Origin: Pithys albifrons albifrons | Lineage: Eukaryota; Chordata; Aves; Passeriformes; Thamnophilidae | Length of the DNA stretch: 64,000 nt | Assembly (NCBI RefSeq): GCF_047495875.1 | Contig: NC_092470.1 | Coordinates: 21,443,185 to 21,507,184, forward strand | Direction: 5' to 3' | Part shown: positions 32,945-46,800 of the stretch, one piece after another | How positions within the stretch are numbered: position 1 is the first letter of the stretch | How the letters are laid out: the number at the start of each line of letters is the position of its first letter | Position numbers and translations under genes: made by a program | Notes under the pieces: model-generated | Told to the model about the DNA's origin: nothing | Databases searched by the model: none | What the model saw: the letters and a program-made list of their open reading frames with translations, nothing else

Positions 32945-34841
32945 GGTAATGTTCTGTACATTTTATTTCAATAAAGACATAAGACAAACAGCGTAAAGAT
33001 GCCCAGATGCCCTAAAGATAAATACATTTAAAAGATTCTCATTAAAATGAATCTGTAGTATTTCTTTCCTGCAAGCAAAATACCTTTCTTTAAATACAAA
33101 AAAAATCAGTATTCTGAATTGCAAATGTTTTCACTTTTTTGCAGAAAATCTGCCATGATGATTTTGTTTTTAATGAATAAGGATTTTCCACAAAACAGGC
33201 TTGCTCTACATGCTAAGTTTAACAGTTCAGTGACACCATGTGCTAGCTACATACACAACAGATAATATAGTAAGAAAACACTCAACCTGATGAAAAGTTA
33301 AAATCTTCATTAATACACTGGAAAAAGTTGACATAACTCATGCCTTTTAAAATCAAAAATACAAAAATTAAATGTTTTGCTAAAAAGATTTTCCTTATTT
33401 TAAGGACTCATTTGAAAATGAAGCTGCATGTAATTTGTACAATAAAATTGTACAAGTAAACAGGTAATATACATAAAAAATTAATTGACATACTTCTCAA
33501 TTATCAGCTGTCCACCTTTAATTTCCAATACTGTACTTTCTTATCAAGCATACAAAATAGCAAACTTCTCTTTAGAAAAAGTGCCGTTCTGTGACATCTT
33601 TTACACAAAACCAGTCCGAGCCTGTGGCAATGCAGTCGAGAGGCAAAGCTCCTACCTTGGACAGGGCTCCCTTCCAAACAAGCCTCCGGAAAAGCAGATT
33701 TCCCACCGGTACAAAGTATCACCTCGGGGCGCTGCATCAGAGCCACGGCTGGGCCGTTCCCTGCAAACCACTGGGATGGCAGGGCCTGCCAGGAGGGGTG
33801 GCTGGAGCCAGGAGTGCCTGGGGGGCCAGCCCAGGCCCAGCGCCCCGGCACTGAGAGTGGAGCACGGCAGTCCTGGAGCAAACAAGGCAGCAGGAATGGG
33901 ATCCACGCACGCTCCTCCTCCTCCCCAGATGCACGCACAGCACAGTGTGAGTGAGGTATTCCTTGTCCGTGGGGCTCTGCCAGGTGTGCTCAGTCCGCAG
34001 GACGTGCCATCACAATGGTTTAAGAGAGCCGGAATATTAGTAATTCTTATCTTCTTATCTAGCCAGTCTCTTGATTTTTGAAAAGGTTTTGACTACAGTA
34101 GAATATTACAGAAAGAAAATATAAATGCAGGGTTTTTTTTTTTCTTTCTAAATGAAACTTACGTGGGCTAAAACTAGAGAATATTTTTAAACAAATATAC
34201 AGGATGCAGGCAGACAAAGCAGGGAAACGGCCAGCCAACTGTTTAATAAAAACTAACAAAATGTGGCTATTTCCAGAAAAACTATGAAGCGCCTCAACTA
34301 AAAGGAATGCATAATGAAAGGCTAATCTAATACAGGTCAAAAATGTAAAAAGGTTATAAACCTTAACAGGAAAAATAAAACAACTTTTACTGGCCATTCC
34401 TGTTGAAATGAGAATCTTAAAAGTAACAGAAAAGTGGCTACAAACCCACTTAGAGCACCGAACAGAGAGAAAATCCGAGTCCATTTTCAATCTCTGTTGT
34501 ATCATAAAATCCTGTGTTTCTACAGGTCAAGCTGCTGGTGGCAGAAACAGAATTTTCTTTATAAACTGCAGATGTCCTGTACATAAAAAATTTCCTTGGA
34601 GTTGCACTAGTTCTAAAGCCTTTTCTGTTCTAGCCTCCCTACTGCGGGTACTGGATTGTACTGATGGCGGCAACCTCAGGTGTAGAAAGTCTCTTCCTGT
34701 AACCCTTGATCACTGTTGGGCACCAAAGATAAGAAAAGCAAGACGGGGTACAAAAATGCAAAATTTCAACAGTAATGGCAATGTTTTGTATTAGTCCAAC
34801 AGGGTCCTGCATTTCCTCCCCTCGGCAGCAGAGCAAAGGCT
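32945..34841 (-). other. CTDSPL2: CTDSPL2 3' UTR and poly(A) signal
   Basis: From the TAA at 34842 the minus strand runs about 1.9 kb of A/T-rich sequence without exons to AATAAA (minus strand, 32962-32967). Low repeat content and an even A/T-rich texture distinguish it from the GC-rich flanks. Cleavage near 32,945 is inferred from the signal. Confidence 0.65.
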
Positions 34842-37800
34842 TTAGTCGGGGGGTAGCAAGTCATGCAAGCGAAATCTGTCTCTGATGTGAGGTCGGACGT
34901 CTTCGTTCTGGGGGGAAAAGGGCAGGGTTAGGGCAATGGACACTGCCAGAAACCACAGTTTCACAGGGTTCATTCTCTAACAGCCCCATTTCAATATAAG
35001 AACATATAAACCCTGGATTATGCCATCCGAGAGGATTATAGAAATAACTACGTAACATCCACAACCATTTCAGGCAGTTTATTTGTGTTTCCAGAATAAA
35101 GGCCCAAAGCACAGCCAGCAACAGGCACTGTGCCATGGAAATGCCCACAGATCCCCAATTCCCTTAGAAGTGATGTCCCAATCCCACAGCCCTTGATGTC
35201 CAGCACAGTCAGCAATGACAACAGTCCCCCCTTTGCCATGAACACGTCCCTGTGCCCACAGCACAGTCACACAGGGACACGTGGGACCTCCCTCAGCCTC
35301 AGAAGGGTGGTCAGACTCAAAACATCAGACTCAAAACCCACTAAAACACGTGAAAATACTTCAAAGAGCTCACCAACATTTTTGGGAAGAGCCACAGAAA
35401 GGAAACACTTACCAGCTCTACGAGTTTCTCCAGAAATGGAATCAATTTTAGGAGTTCGTTGTCATTTTTATCCATGAACCAGCTTTCTATAGGAATTCCA
35501 TTGGAAAGCTAAGTTAAAAGAGGAGAAAACCATCAACACAAGATTCATACTTCATTCATTTACAAACATGACTTGTGGAATAGCATTTGGGGGAAAAATG
35601 TTTCCAAGCCAGAGTTCACTAATGTGTATTTTCCCCCAGTTTGGTTTGTCAGCCTCAATACCAATGCAAGGCCCAAACTGAGCTGAGAAGGGAACTCCAG
35701 CTGCTGCTCCCCTGGCCCCAAACTCCAGCAAGGAGCTGGAGGTTCCCCTCGGCCCCTGAGGCGTTTGCTGCCCTCACCTGGTAAGCAAAGGCTTGTGGTG
35801 AATTGTCAATGATGATGGTTTTGGAGAGGTCTCTGCCCAGGATGTTTAAATCCTTGATGTAATTCCCTTGCACACACACACAATGCTCACGGAAAAGTCG
35901 ATGCCTGTCATTAAAGGAAAACACTAATTAATGAGGCCAATGGCAACATCCATGTTGCAGCAGGACCAGGTGACTCTGCCAAGCATCACCCAATTTTTCC
36001 CTGCTGATCTCCTCACCTCTTTTAGAGAATTGTGCTGTTTCCCATTCCCTTTAGAGCTTTTTTACTGGTCAAATGCCCAGTTTAGGTGATTTTGCACTAA
36101 CCCAGCTCTGTGGGTGGGTGTTTGTATTTGAACAGCTCTTGCTTTCTGACTCCTGTCACAGGCTGACAAAGGGAGCCAAGACAACCCAGTGACGTGCCAG
36201 GTCCCAGGAGCTGCACAGGAGCCAATTTATTGGGGTTTGTCATCCCCCTGTTCTGTCCCAGCTCCACAGAACGGGCCCTGCCCGTGCCAGGGCACAGAGG
36301 ATCACAGGGAATGTTTCCTTTTCTGTTACACCTCTGTTGGCAACTGACCTATTTCAGTTATTGTAGCTCAAAAAAAGCTTTAGGCCAAAACATCCCATCA
36401 ACTCCTTCCTTTCCAATTAATCTGCTCCTCTGTAACTCATGACAGAAGAAATGGATGCATTGACTTGAAAGAGGCAGGTTAAAAAACCAGCAGGAATAAA
36501 ACTCACATTTCATGGCATAACAACAGAATTACAAATTGTAACCCAGGCAGATGTGGGGTGGCCCAGCCCTGTGACAGTGCAGTCCCTTCCAGGCTGCTTG
36601 TATTTTTAACTGGAGTTTTCAGAAGCTGTACATAGTGTGCCTAATTCCACCCAGGAGCTGAGCTCCCAACGTTGCCATGGAGGGAAGGAGCTGCTGCCTC
36701 GGCATTTATATATAGAGGGTGAGTCAGAGAGTGAGGCCTGACAGGCACTGGGGCTGGGGCACAGCCAGGGCCATGGCACCCCTGGGCACAGCCACCACAG
36801 CCAGGGCCATGGCACCCCCTGGGCACAGCCACCACAGCCCAGGGTCATGGCACAGCTCCCACAGCCCTGCCCAGGGCCATGGCACAGCCACCACAGCCCT
36901 GCCCAGGGCCATGGCACCCCCTGGGCACAGCCACCACAGCCCTGCCCAGGGCCATGGCACCCCCTGGGCACAGCCACCACAGCCCAGGGCCATGGCACCC
37001 CCTGGGCACAGCCACCACAGCCAGGGCCATGGCACCCCCTGGGCACAGCCACCACAGCCAGGGCCATGGCACCCCCTGGGCACAGCCCCCACAGCCCTGC
37101 CCAGGGCCATGGCACCCCCTGGGCACAGCCACCACAGCCCTGCCCAGGGCCATGGCACCCCCTGGGCACAGCCACCACAGCCCAGGGCCATGGCACCCCC
37201 TGGGCACAGTCACCACAGCCCAGGGCCATGGCACAGCCACCACAGCCCTGCCCAGGCAGCACAGAACATCTCTGCACATTCCTCCTCCCTGGCTGGCTGT
37301 GTGTTTGGCTTTCCCCTGTCCTGACACAGCCCTGGGCCTGGAGAAGGGTCCAACACCTGGGATGCACACCCAGACTCATGTTCTGGAGGTGCCAGAGCCT
37401 CCCTGCCCACCATCCCACCTGGGTAACACAGCCAGGCTCAGGCATTCCAAGCACTGAGTGGATTCCCAAGTCTAGTTTACACAGAGGCAAGGAGGTCACC
37501 AGGCCCAGACTGGGATTCTGTGGAGGATGTCACATAAACCAAGCAGTAGGAGAAGTGTTCCTGGACAAAACTAGTGATAGTTTATCTTTTTTCAGGAAAA
37601 TGAGTTGGGAGGTACCCACGCCACGGAGTGAAAACAATGGATAAAGGCACTGCCTTTCCTGGAGTGCACAAAGGAAATGCAGTTTCACTCAGAGTACACA
37701 ACAACCTGATGCAGAGAAGGGCTCTGGGTATGGTCACACAGCTCTGCCCACCACCAGGCAGGTGTTTGCCCCCTGACCTGGGGCACCCTGGGAAGGGGAT

Positions 37801-40800
37801 CCCTGGGCAGGAATCCCTTTGGGGTCAGCTCCCCCAGGGACAGTCCCCCTTCCATGTGAGTGAAACAGAATCTCACCCCATGGAATTTCTTTCTGCCTGA
37901 AGGAACTGGAAAAGACAATCACAACCCAACAAAGCTCAGTATTGAGAAATGAAAAACCAAACCAGCTCCAATATAAAGTCAACAGCCAAATTATTTTGTG
38001 ACTGAGTAAGAACAAACAGCATCATGCTGATTGTAAAAGCCATACAAGTTGTAATTTATAATTAATAAATGCATTTTGCACAGTTTGAAGGTAATCTGAT
38101 CCTCAGTTCACTTCCTTTATTTGCAGTGTGTATTCCAAAGCACATTCCAAAGCCCCAGAGGACATTTGCCATGGGCCAGCCCAAGAGAGGATGAGCAGGT
38201 GCAGGTTTTGTCCCCTGAGGGATGTTCACAACATTCTGGTTTTACCTGACCAGTTGCTTTTTGGGGTCCAGGATGTTCAATAACTTGTCTGCATACACCT
38301 TCTTAGAAGCAGTAAACAGAATGATCTGGGGATTGAAGGGGAGAAGGTGGTTACTGGAGATGCCAGTGTGTGGACATGATTTAAAAAAGCAATTCAAAGG
38401 TGGTGGCTAATTTCTTACCTCATAAATCTGAGACATACGTTCCAGGAACTCTCGGAAGAACGGCCTTAGCCGGACATAGACCTGCAGCAGAGAGGAAATC
38501 AGTGCCATTCAAACTGCCCCTGCCCTCACCCGCTGCCCCACGGGGGCACTTGGCACAGGGCAGGTCAGAATGAGCATTAAACAGAAAATATTAACTTCTA
38601 CAATAACACCCAATTACACCAATATTCCATTACCCACAGCCTGAGCAGCTGCAAGTGAAGGTGTGAGATGGTAACATTGAGCTTAACAAACTTACTGAAA
38701 GACTGGATGAAATTGGAAATAATTTTAATAAAATATAAAGTTGGACAGCCCATAATTACAAAGGGAACTGGTTGCTCTGAGTGGACACCCTGACTTGGCT
38801 CTCAGCAGCAGGGCAGCACCAGTTCAAGCACTGGACACTGTGGGGCAGCACTGAACTAAACAATCATCTTAACCACCAACAATTACACCTGAACACAACC
38901 CAACCACTCCTGGTGCTGGGGGTGGCACAAGGGACGGGAAAAGGCTTTGGTTGTTCCCAAATCTCCATAAACTCCGACAGCACCAGCACAGAACTGCACA
39001 CACAGAGCAATGATTCCCTCCAAGAGACACTGAGTCAGGAGATTTCTGCCTCTGATTTCACTCCAAATCCAGGATTTGGCTCCCAGGGAGGCACCCCTAC
39101 AAACCTGCAGACCCTGGAGCACCTGGTGGGAACAGTCCCAGGCTCTGCCATGTCCCTGGGCCAACACTCAGGTACTGTCTGGGGTGTGCTGGACAGCCCT
39201 GGCTGTGACCTGAGCCCACAGTGACAACACAAGGGGTAAAAACAGCAGCCCAGGCTCTGCTTCCTGTTGTTTCTGGTTCAGATTGCCCACACAATCTTTG
39301 GGGAGGGGTACTGAGATATCCAGGGAGAGAAGGGAGGGTACTGAACTGCCTCATTGCAGGGGGATTTCAACCTCATCAGTGTTTTTAACAGCCAGTCAGG
39401 AACAGGCTTAAATTTCCCTTCACATCACAGTAAATGACCACAAGGATTTGTGGTACATGAACTGAATGATACCAGAGTAATATGTTGACACAACCAAGTG
39501 ACCAGAGGGGGGAAAAGGGGAACAGTTTAAGTGAAAACAGGATTTTTTGCCAGATCTGACACCTGCAGTTCATCACCAGACAGGTGTAAGTTCATCACCA
39601 GGAGCTGCTTCTCTCTCTTCACACAAGATGAGAACAAATACACACCCCAAGGACTCCCACCTTAAACACAACAAAAACATTTCTGGTTTTCTATTTACCT
39701 GGTAAATGACATCTTGGAAAAGAACCGGAAAAGTGAGTGCAGCATCTTCTAATTCATTGAGACTACAGTGCACTAATGTTTCATCCTGTTAACCACAGAC
39801 ACAAAGGAAAGAAAAGATCATGAGAAGAATGCTGAAAATACAAGTTTTCTGCATTTTATGTTCATTTCAAGGCAGGTGTATTTAGTTTGGAAAATGTACT
39901 TTTTAAAATTGCTGTCAAGACTGAAGAAGAATTCTGAGAATGAATTAAACATTTTCCTACTCCTGCAGGTTGTTTTAAATGTCACCTGAATTTGTGTATT
40001 AGGGGTATAAGATTAATTTCTGTGGGCTCTCCTGCCATTCATTTCCAACTTGCATCTCCCAGTTTGAATAATCCACCCATTCACAGGATGACAGGACAGA
40101 CCAACTGATGCTGCTCATAAAACCCTGACATCATTACCAGGGTCTGAGCAACTTTCAAACCAGAGAGACTAAAAGAAATCATGACAAATCTATTTTCTAT
40201 GATTATTTGAAAAGTGCATTTGTGCCCTTAAAGAATAAGAATGTTCTAAGAACTAAAAGGCTTGTTCACCAATCCCAATGCAAGATACTTGTAACTGAAT
40301 TTCCCTATTTATTCCATCTCATTATTTTCCCACTGAATTTAGGGAGACTTTGTGGGGACAGATAAGTCTTTGTTTAGGATGATTAAAAACTGTAATACTT
40401 TTTTCCAAAAGGATGTAAGTATTTGATAAATACAACAAGCATTCTATTCCTGCCAGTATTAATACTTTTTTAACTATTTTTAGTATTTTTGACTAAAAAT
40501 ACTATGATTTATGTAACATTCAAACAGTCTTTCTTTTTAAAGCAAACACAACTGATTTGTACAACAAGCAAAATAAGGGAAATGCTCCATTCCCCTGCTT
40601 TGGTTGATAAAGATATTTACCAAGTCTAGAACTAATGAGAACTCTGGTGTGCTTCTAGTTTTGAGTGGGAGAGCTGGCTTCCTGTTCAGCTGTTCTTCTG
40701 TTAGTGGGGGCACATGTTTGATGAAATAATATCTGAAAAAAACACAGATTTTGCTGTAAAAACCTACATTATTGAACTGCAATGCTGCGAGACAACTAAA

Positions 40801-43800
40801 TATTTGAAATATTTAGGGCTGTACAGGAAATAAGTATTTTAAACTGAAATAAACCCCACAACAATATACAGTTATTTTTTTTAAAGTTAAGAGCTTTTGG
40901 AGCTCATTATCATAATATAAAAATGAAGCAATTTGGATATAAAAATCTTAATCCCCCCAGATGATCTATTCATTATTTTCAGTACAAACACTGGCACTTA
41001 CGGATCAAAGACCTCCCAGTCCTCCTCATAGGTGGCCTCTGCATGAGCTGATGAGTAGCCACTGTCTGGAGATACTGGTGCTAAAATTCAACGAGAATGA
41101 CCAAAACAAAAAATAAAACAAAAAACCACAAGAGCTGGTCTCATTAGTGCAGTTATCCAAAGTCTCCAAGTGCCCTTGAGACACGAGGCCAAGAGCAGCA
41201 GTGCAGTTCTGTCCCCAGCCCCACCTCCCCCAGCGGGCTCTCTGCTCAGGTCAGTCACCTCCCTGGCAGGGGCCCTCAAAGCCCACCCATCTCCCAGAGC
41301 TCTGAGGGGCTGGGCAGGGGTCAGGGAACTGTTAAGGATCTGATGCTGCCCATCCACAGAGAAACTGCATCTTATGGCTGCAACTTTTGTAAAGAAAGAG
41401 ATGTATGATGAGTCCTTTGAAGCAAATGTGGAACATTTTTCAGGATTTGTGTGCAGGGTCTGTGTGTTTCCCATTCACCATGTGGTTCTGATACAAGATA
41501 CCCAAACACAGCCCATTTCTCTGTGCAGACCAGCAGGCCCAGAGTGTGCATGTTCAGTGGGGGGTGCTCAATGTTCCTAAACATGCCTTTCTTCTGGAAT
41601 CCTTGTTCCCACCTGTGGGAGTGCTCTGAGGCCACCTGAGTTCCCCCAGGAACGGGTCAGTCCTGCCCAAAGGGTGTCTGTGGTGACCCTCAGGGTGTGT
41701 GTGTGGGGGGCTCATGGCAGTGCCTGCAGCCCCAGGGTGTGCCATGGCAGCCCTGGCAGTGCCTGCAGCCCCAGCATGTGCCAGGGCAGCCCTGGCAGTG
41801 CCTGCAGCCCCAGGTGTGTGTGTGGCAGCCCTGGCAGTGCCTGCAGCCCCAGGGGGTGTGCCATGGCAGCCCTGGCAGTGCCTGCAGTCCCAGGGTGTGT
41901 GTGGGGAGCTCATGGCAGTCCCTGCAGCCCCAGGGTGTGTGTGGCAGCCCTGGCAGTGCCTGCAGCCCCAGGGGGTGTGCCATGGCAGCCCTGGCAGTGC
42001 CTGCAGCCCCAGGTGTGTGCCATGGCAGCCCTGGCAGTGCCTGCAGCCCCAGGGTGTATGTGGGGGACTCAGGGCAGTCCCTGCAGCCCCAGGTGTGTGT
42101 GTGGCAGCCCTGGCAGTCCCTGCAGCCCCAGGTGTGTGTGGGGAGCTCATGGCAGTGCCTGCAGCCCCAGGGGGTGTGCCATGGCAGCCCTGGCAGTGCC
42201 TGCAGCCCCAGGTGTGTGTGTGGCAGCCCTGGCAGTGCCTGCAGCCCCAGGGTGTGTGTGGGGGACTCAGGGCAGTCCCTGCAGCCCCAGGTGTGCCATG
42301 GCAGCCCTGGCAGTGCCTGCAGCCCCAGGGTGTATGTGGGGGACTCAGGGCAGTCCCTGCAGCCCCAGGTGTGTGTGTGGCAGCCCTGGCAGTGCCTGCA
42401 GCCCCAGGTGTGCCATGGCAGCCCTGGCAGTGTCTGCAGCCCCAGGGTGTGCCATGGCAGCCCTGGCAGTGCCTGCAGCCCCCGGGGGTGTGCCATGGCA
42501 GCCCTGGCAGTGCCTGCAGCCCCAGGGTGTATGTGGGGGACTCAGGGCAGTCCCTGCAGCCCCAGGTGTGTGTGTGGCAGCCCTGGCAGTGCCTGCAGCC
42601 CCAGGGTGTATGTGGGGGACTCAGGGCAGTCCCTGCAGCCCCAGGGGGTGTGCCATGGCAGCCCTGGCAGTGCCTGCAGCCCCAGGGTGTGTGCCATGGC
42701 AGCCCTGGCAGTGCCTGCAGCCCCAGATGTGCCATGGCAGCCCTGGCAGTCCCTGCAGCCCCAGGGTGTGTGTGGCAGCCCTGGCAGTCCCTGCAGCCCC
42801 AGGGTGTGTGTGGCAGCCCTGGCAGTGCCTGCAGCCCCCGGGGGTGTGCCATGGCAGCCCTGGCAGTGCCTGCAGCCCCAGGTGTGTGTGGGGAGCTCAT
42901 GGCAGTGCCTGCAGCCCCAGGGGGTGTGCCATGGCAGCCCTGGCAGTGCCTGCAGCCCCAGGGGGTGTGCCATGGCAGCCCTGGCAGTACCTGCAGCCCC
43001 AGGGTGTGCCATGGCAGCCCTGGCAGTGCCTGCAGCCCCAGGGTGTATGTGGGGGACTCAGGGCAGTCCCTGCAGCCCCAGGTGTGTGTGTGGCAGCCCT
43101 GGCAGTACCTGCAGCCCCAGGTGTGTGTGCCATGGCAGCCCTGGCAGTGCCTGCAGCCCCAGGGTGTGTGTGGCAGCCCTGGCAGTGCCTGCAGCCCCAG
43201 GTGTGCCATGGCAGCCCTGGCAGTGCCTGCAGCCCCAGGTGTGTGTGGGGAGCTCATGGCAGTGTCTGCAGCCCCAGGGTGTGCCATGGCAGCCCTGGCA
43301 GTGCCTGCAGCCCCAGGGTGTACGTGGGGGACTCAGGGCAGTCCCTGCAGCCCCAGGTGTGCCATGGCAGCCCTGGCAGTGCCTGCAGCCCCCGGGGGTG
43401 CCAGGGCAGGGACATACCCGTGAGCGGGGGCAGGTCGCGCTCTCCGGGCTCCTCGGTGTCGCCCAGCGCGGCGGGCACGGCTCGCACCGGCACCGCCTGG
43501 CCCGGGAAGGCCGCGCCGTTGGCCGACGTCGCCGTGCTCGTGGTGATCTCATCCACCTGCTCCATGTCCAGCTGCTTCACAATCTCCTCGGCCTCCACAG
43601 CCTGGCCGGGAGAGTCCGAGCCCGACGTCCCTGGGAAGAGTCAGGAACAGTCGTCACCCCTGAGCTCCCAACACTCACCCACAGCACCCACCTCCAGCCA
43701 CACCCAGGGAAGCTGCAGAGGAACTGAAGGATCTGCACTGATCCAGGTTACAAAAGAACCAAAACAAAGGCCATGACAAATGACTTTAAGATACATCTGG

Positions 43801-46800
43801 GACAAGGAGCTTAATCCATTTCTTTTCTTCTTTTTTTATCTTGTTACTGAAAGGTGCCCACAGAAATATTCCAGTGTTTATAAACTTCTTGCTTCCTTCA
43901 TTAACAACCAACCCTCCCAAGAAGCACAGAGCCTTTTACCTGGCAGCAGTAACTCCTGGTCTGTAAATCAAAATGCAAAGTGTACTGCTGCTCAAAACAG
44001 CTACTTCATAACAAGTGTATCTCACTCCCAGCTTTAACATCACTGACTTTTTACCTAAGACTCACCATTTTTATTTGCTGGTGAAAAAAAATTGAAAACA
44101 GGAGAAAATATGGTTCCCAGTAACGTTGTCCGTGGGGGGCTGCCAGTGGTGGGGTTGTCTTCCAATTTTCCATTTTGCTTCACGTGCTGGTTTGTCATCT
44201 CATAACTCCCAGCTTCTGGAAGAGAAAAATTATGAGTTGTAACAGCACACTGCTGGTTTCAGTTGCATCCTGCTCTTTACTGTCAGCACTTGCACTGCAG
44301 GACTGATCCCTCTTGTTCATGGTTCACTTCTGTCCACAAGAGCCAGTAATTTTCTATGAGCATAAACCCAAAATGTTGAGTTTCAACACCATCAGAAGTT
44401 TAACACTCCAGATTAGGAACATTTCTTGTGTACATAAGTAATAGTGGATTAAATTCCTTCAATGGACTTGGTGGGAGACAGGCTGAGGCTGCTGTGCCCC
44501 TGGCAGAGCACTCTGGTGTCAGTGCCAGGGGCACTCCACTAGATGGAAGCAAGAGAAAGTGTCAGTGAACTCCCAAGGCTGAGCCTCCAAACTGCACCAC
44601 CTCCAGTCCAGAGTTTGCCCATCTCCACATATGCACAAATCATGAATCAAAATATTGTTAGTTGTTATCACAGATAACAAAGAGCAGAATGAAATAAATC
44701 ATCACAGTTTCCTTAGAAGTTTAAGGTATGGCATTTTAAAGCCAGATTTGGAACCACAGCTCATGTTCTGAATATCACTGACAATTTTCTCATGTCATTG
44801 TTAGAGATACTCAAGAATAGACAAATTTCAGAGAGAAGAGGGAATCTCCATCCTTACAGAGATAAAAACCTTGCCTGGACAAGGCTCTGAGCAGCCTGAT
44901 CTGACTCCAGAGGCAGATCTCACCTGAGCTGGATCATCACTGCTGGGAGGGGAACAGGGGGACTGGTCCAGGTAACCTTTAAGAGTTCCTTTCTGATCCA
45001 AAGTTTCCCACAATTCTATGCCAGAAACCTGTCTGTATGTTTGACAAGTGCTTTCTGTATTGAGGACACCTGGTTACTTCCACAAAGGTCATGAGCTGGG
45101 AAGTCATAACCCACTTTTATTTGTGAGAAAATAGAAGAAGAGCTAAATCAAATAATTATCATTGACTTTTTAGAATAATAATATTTTAGAAGTTAAATTA
45201 GTTCCAAAATAGCTGATGATGATGCAAACTGTTCTTTCAGAGACACACAGGATGTGTCTGAGGAGGGATGCAAGTGTTGCTTGCAGTGCTGGAAATCCTG
45301 CCTTGCTGGGATTAGCTCAGCCTTGCCCTCACTGAAGTGAATCCAACCCCCCAGCAGCCTCCCCACTGCAGGAATGTCCCAGCTGGGAGATCCCTGGACC
45401 CCCATCCCCTGCAGGGCCCAGGCAGAGCATTCCCCACCTCCATTCATCTGACTTTTCCGCCGCACTCGGGAGAGCTGTTTGTGGGGCTTCTCTCCGCTCT
45501 GGGGGGTGGAGGAGATCAGGTTGTTGTCGATGTCCCGCTCAAGGCGACTCCTTTTGGTGGGGTTTTCTCTTTCTTCCTTAACAGAGAAAAGAGGGAAAGG
45601 GAAACAAACTGAACAGTGCCTTCTTTTTTCATGGGCCAGACCAGAGAGTGTCAGCTCCTGGGCACAGTTCACCAGAGATCCATGGACTGTTCCACTCCCA
45701 GAGGTGGGATAAGCAACTCGTGTCTGCCCAGCTGGGACTTCAAACGAGTTTAAACTGAATCAAGGGATGGGGAAAGACAACTCTGTGTGGAGCTGCTGGA
45801 GTAGAAAAACTATCTTTAGGTACTTGGACAGCCAATTTAGAAATATTCCAGTGCTGCAGAGCCCTGGAAACGCAGAGACAAAGCAACTAAAATTACCTGA
45901 AAGTTGATTTTCTGCCTGTTCAATGCACAGGAGTTACCTGCCCAACAATGCCCAGTGTGACAATCCTATCAGATAGGCCAGGGGAGAACTCAGCTGTTAA
46001 AAACCCAAGGATTCTCCTTAGCTGGAAGCAAGTGCCTGCTCCTCCCTGAGGCACTCATGGCAATGACACAGAACCAAATAGTTCCCCTATTTCCTGTGCA
46101 TGGCTCTGTGTGCAGGCACATGTTTCTGACAGGTTTCTTCCCCTTTTCCCCCAAACACCTACTACAACTCAACAGCATGGCAATCTGAAATCTAAAGCAT
46201 GATCATGGAGTCCACTGGAATGAGTGAGGCAAGGCAAACTTGTGGGTGAGAGGAGAGAAGAAGGGAAGGAAGTTCACAAAACCTTGGAGACAGGGGAAAG
46301 GAAAACCAGACCTATTCCCCTTATCTTAAAATTCCAGTGCAAGATGTTTTGCTTAGACCTGAGTGTTTGGTGCAATGGTTTTGCAGCCAAAATGGTGCAT
46401 TCCTGAGCTCCAGTACTGATGGTGACTGTAAAATAGATCCACTGTCACTGTTTGATGAAAAGCAAACTGGAAGCAGATTTAACCATTGCTGAAATATTTC
46501 TTGGTTTGTACCTCTCTGTTTCCAGGACAGGTTTTCATGGTTTAAAGTGTTCTGAAATTCTATTCCACTCTACTTTTTACACTGCAATAATATATTGTTA
46601 CTTTAAAACTATTTGAACTTCACCTTGTTACAAAATTATTGTTTCAACACTTTACTGCAAACCCCAGAAAACACTTCTGAATTTACATCAGATATATATT
46701 TATTTATCATGGAGCTGATCTGGGATACGTTTTAAATTAATTATGACCTCTTGGCTACTCTTTTTAAAATTCACAGTTACATAATGTCAGTATTTGAACT

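Noticed and set aside
41690..43405. CRISPR-like regular repeats
   Set aside because: Units are contiguous tandem copies with no unique spacers, and the genome is vertebrate.
41674..43776. Open frames of 570-700 codons on both strands
   Set aside because: They coincide with the 1.7-kb minisatellite. All frames are open because the repeat lacks stop codons. The translated repeats have no family, and the real exon of CTDSPL2 (43418-43630) is on the minus strand in another phase.
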